Source: JBOGWY01 sp050694015 (GTDB lineage Bacteria; Actinomycetota; CADDZG01; WHSQ01). From it: a stretch of DNA of 6,692 bases. The stretch is taken from contig JBOGWY010000207.1 in assembly GCA_050694015.1 (NCBI GenBank), positions 1 to 6,692 on the forward strand, read 5' to 3'. Of the stretch, positions 5,673 to 6,692 are shown in pieces. A program made the translations under genes and the position numbers. Each line of letters opens with the position of its first letter. Position 1 is the stretch's first letter. The notes under the pieces are model-generated. The model made no database searches, had not been told where the DNA came from, and saw nothing but the letters and a program-made list of their open reading frames with translations.

Positions 5673-6113
5673 GGCGACAACGCGATCAACGGATTCGGAG
5701 GGACCGACACTCTCACCGGCACGGGCGGAAACGACGAGCTCGTTGCCTACGACGGGTCCGGCGGAATCCTCGACGGCGGAGCTGGACGCGATCTCGTGCT
5801 CTTCGACAGTGGTCCCGTCGAGGTCGACCTCGCGGCGGGGAACGCGACGGGAGGAACAGGCACCGATTCCCTGATCGCTATCGAGGACGTTCGCGGTAGC
5901 CCTAGCACCGATGTCATCCGTGGTGACGAAGGCCCCAACCACCTCATCGGCGCCGATCAGAACGATCGGCTATTCGGACGCGGGGGTGACGACGTCCTCG
6001 ACGGAGGCACCGATCGCGATCCGCGTCCCAGAGGAGAACGCGACCTCGCGGATGGTGGCGACGATGCCGACGTGTGCCGGCGCGCCGGAGAGAAGATCGG
6101 GTGCGAGGCCTGA
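5628..6113 (+). CDS. RTX fragment 3: C-terminal repeats and closing Cys motif
   Basis: In-frame RTX sequence in this frame begins at about 5580 (GTATGRGSDTLTGIEDV) and runs to TGA 6111. The start at GTG 5628 is only the first start-like codon, without a credible ribosome site. It contains VIVGDDGDNAINGFGG, GGNDELVAY, LDGGAGRDL, the complete third VDL module, FGRGGDDVLDGG, and the DADVC...IGCEA tail. Between 5467 and 5577 the coherent frame is the other one (ADDTLVGGEDDDTLDGGAG onward), which belongs to no fragment with a start. Confidence 0.5.
   Translation: MNGSFSSDDVIVGDDGDNAINGFGGTDTLTGTGGNDELVAYDGSGGILDGGAGRDLVLFDSGPVEVDLAAGNATGGTGTDSLIAIEDVRGSPSTDVIRGDEGPNHLIGADQNDRLFGRGGDDVLDGGTDRDPRPRGERDLADGGDDADVCRRAGEKIGCEA
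5817..5930 (+). repeat. VxVDL module copy 3, intact
   Basis: Intact 38-residue copy: VEVDLAAGNATGGTGTD, then SLIAIEDVRGSPSTDVIRGDE. It is the reference copy for showing the one-base deletion in copy 2. Confidence 0.8.
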
Positions 6114-6116
6114 CGC

Positions 6117-6509
6117 CTAAGGCGCGTCGGGTGCCAGCTGCGCGTAGAACTCCGCGCAGCGCTGCTCCTCTTCCTTCTCCCCTATGGCACCCGCGGCCCG
6201 GCCGAGCCCTTGTAGTGCGCGTAGGAAGCCGCGGTTGCCTTCGTGCGACCACGGGACACGTCCGCTCCCCCGCCACCCGGCTTGGCGGATGCGGTCGAGG
6301 CCGCGGTGGTAGCCGACGCGGTAGAACGCATACGCGTCGACGAAGTCACCGGAATCGACCGCAGCGTCGCCGAGAGCGGCCCACGCCGTCAAACACGTCG
6401 GGTAGTCGCGCGCGACCTCGTCAGGCGGTCGATCATTCAGCGCGTCGAGTGATCCCTCGGGTTCCTCGATCTTGGTTTCCGGCGCTTCGTTGACCGGAAG
6501 CTCGGTCAC
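6117..6509 (-). CDS. DUF3151 family protein
   Basis: 130 residues from GTG 6509-6507 to TAG 6119-6117. The first 35 residues are acidic and probably disordered. The rest is the helical DUF3151 domain, with its highly conserved centre YRVGYHRGLDRIRQAGWRG (63-81) running into VPWSHEGNRGFLRALQGLGRAAGAIGE (85-111) and the closing EQRCAEF. TPR-like packing of the helices AWAALGDAAVDSG and DAYAFYRVGYHRGL is plausible. The family is found in Actinobacteria and has no established function. There is no signal or membrane segment. The start overlaps the stop of the upstream gene by GTGA, so translation is probably coupled. Its stop lies 3 bases from the converging RTX stop. Confidence 0.92.
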   Translation of the reverse strand: MTELPVNEAPETKIEEPEGSLDALNDRPPDEVARDYPTCLTAWAALGDAAVDSGDFVDAYAFYRVGYHRGLDRIRQAGWRGSGRVPWSHEGNRGFLRALQGLGRAAGAIGEKEEEQRCAEFYAQLAPDAP

Positions 6510-6692
6510 AGACGCTCGTTCGCTCGGGTATCGGTCTCCTGTGCGATGACGCTACCGACGCCTTTCTTTCTAACGATGTTGTAGCCGTCGTTGCGCTCGA
6601 CCACGTCCTCAACGCCCCCGATCTCGTGCCCGTCGGCGACGAAGAACCACAGCGGATTGGCGCGCACGCGCTCGTACTGGAAGATCGAGAGG
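6506..6692 (-). CDS. 3' end of an unrecognised gene entering from the right edge
   Basis: Reading leftward from 6691, one frame is open for 61 codons to TGA at 6508-6506; the 5' part lies beyond the window. The visible C-terminal residues include FQYERVRANPLWFFVADGHE, then IGGVEDVVERNDGYNIVRKKG, and an acidic/polar tail ending TDTRANERL. Codon use and composition look coding (the alternative frame beginning at 6692 hits a stop), and the GTGA overlap with the DUF3151 start is the typical sign of a coupled operon. I do not recognise the family. The segment has a strand-turn-strand look with no membrane part. Confidence 0.8.
   Translation of the reverse strand, partial: LSIFQYERVRANPLWFFVADGHEIGGVEDVVERNDGYNIVRKKGVGSVIAQETDTRANERL

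Larger units (their letters stand above)
4663..6113 (+). pseudogene. Secreted RTX-type calcium-binding repeat protein, broken by three frame shifts
   Basis: One gene spread over two reading frames. It opens with a Sec signal peptide (MALYATAALLALYIAVPAEA, then ATKKC), followed by the CFGRDATIVGT module that starts many actinobacterial calcium-binding proteins. GGxGxD nonapeptides follow (GGGGDD, GGDGND, GGLGDD, GGPGND and others), with three 37-38 residue VxVDL modules, ending in DADVCRRAGEKIGCEA, a two-Cys tail typical of these exported proteins. Frame breaks lie near 4862, 5460-5470 and 5575-5580. Repeat spacing shows missing bases: consecutive turn-Asp codons at 4840 and 4866 are 26 nt apart while 4866 to 4893 is 27; those at 5448 and 5473 are 25 apart while 5473 to 5500 is 27; and the second VDL module is 113 nt against 114 in the third. 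Adding 1, 2 and 1 nt restores 484 residues. The product would bind Ca2+ outside the cell. No type I secretion genes are nearby. It may be real decay or sequence error. Confidence 0.85.

Noticed and set aside
4734..5942. 402-codon open frame on the minus strand spanning the whole RTX gene
   Set aside because: Its translation is low-complexity Val/Asp/Ser/Pro sequence, the mirror of GGxGxD codons, with no domain. The plus strand has signal peptide, repeats and module structure.
4663..6113. RTX repeats as a CRISPR array or tandem non-coding repeat
   Set aside because: The 27-base period is degenerate at DNA level and matches codons of GGxGxD turns; there are no constant repeats with unique spacers.
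4663..6113. RTX toxin exported by a type I system
   Set aside because: A Sec signal peptide is present, no toxin domain is seen, and no type I transporter genes are in the window.
6106..6124. Bidirectional terminator at the RTX/DUF3151 convergent stops
   Set aside because: Only 4-base stems (CGCC-TAA-GGCG, AGGC...GCCT) with no T-run; too weak to call.

Overview
The window is a GC-rich stretch of bacterial chromosome, most likely from an actinomycete-type (Actinomycetota) organism. The main reasons are a DUF3151 protein, a family essentially confined to Actinobacteria, a luciferase-like oxidoreductase of the F420-dependent type, frequent GTG starts, and a Sec-exported calcium-binding repeat protein with the Cys-flanked ends common in this phylum. 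Species cannot be told from the sequence. No tRNA, rRNA, CRISPR array, transposase or phage gene was found, and no stretch over 300 bases lacks a gene.

Layout. Bases 1-2553 carry four minus-strand genes. In transcription order they are a DsbA/FrnE-like thioredoxin-fold protein with a one-cysteine CPWA active site (2553-1876), a small helix-plus-strand protein possibly of NTF2-like fold (1855-1562), an unrecognised 127-residue protein (1524-1141), and an exported HtrA/DegP-type serine protease that runs off the left edge (960-1). Bases 2554-2613 form a compact divergent promoter region. From there, a HIT-family nucleotide hydrolase/transferase (2614-3024) and an alpha/beta hydrolase (3021-3653) run rightward with a 4-base GTGA overlap. 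Two strong tandem hairpins (3667-3711 and 3719-3746) separate this pair from a luciferase-like monooxygenase gene (3774-4607).

Bases 4663-6113 hold the most unusual item, a secreted RTX-type (GGxGxD nonapeptide) calcium-binding protein split by three frame breaks. The 27-base repeat period and a thrice-repeated 37-38 residue module show where bases are missing: 1, 2 and 1 nt. Restoring those four bases gives one 484-residue frame from signal peptide to C-terminal cysteine motif. Either the gene is decaying or this part of the assembly carries deletion errors.

Two minus-strand genes close the window: DUF3151 (6509-6117), whose stop faces the RTX stop across 3 bases, and the 3' end of an unrecognised gene entering from the right edge (6692-6506), overlapping the DUF3151 start by 4 bases.

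Most of this looks like ordinary housekeeping and accessory content. I see no convincing new multi-gene system. The points most worth checking are the broken RTX gene, the tandem hairpins, the overlapping divergent -10 elements and the monothiol DsbA-like protein.
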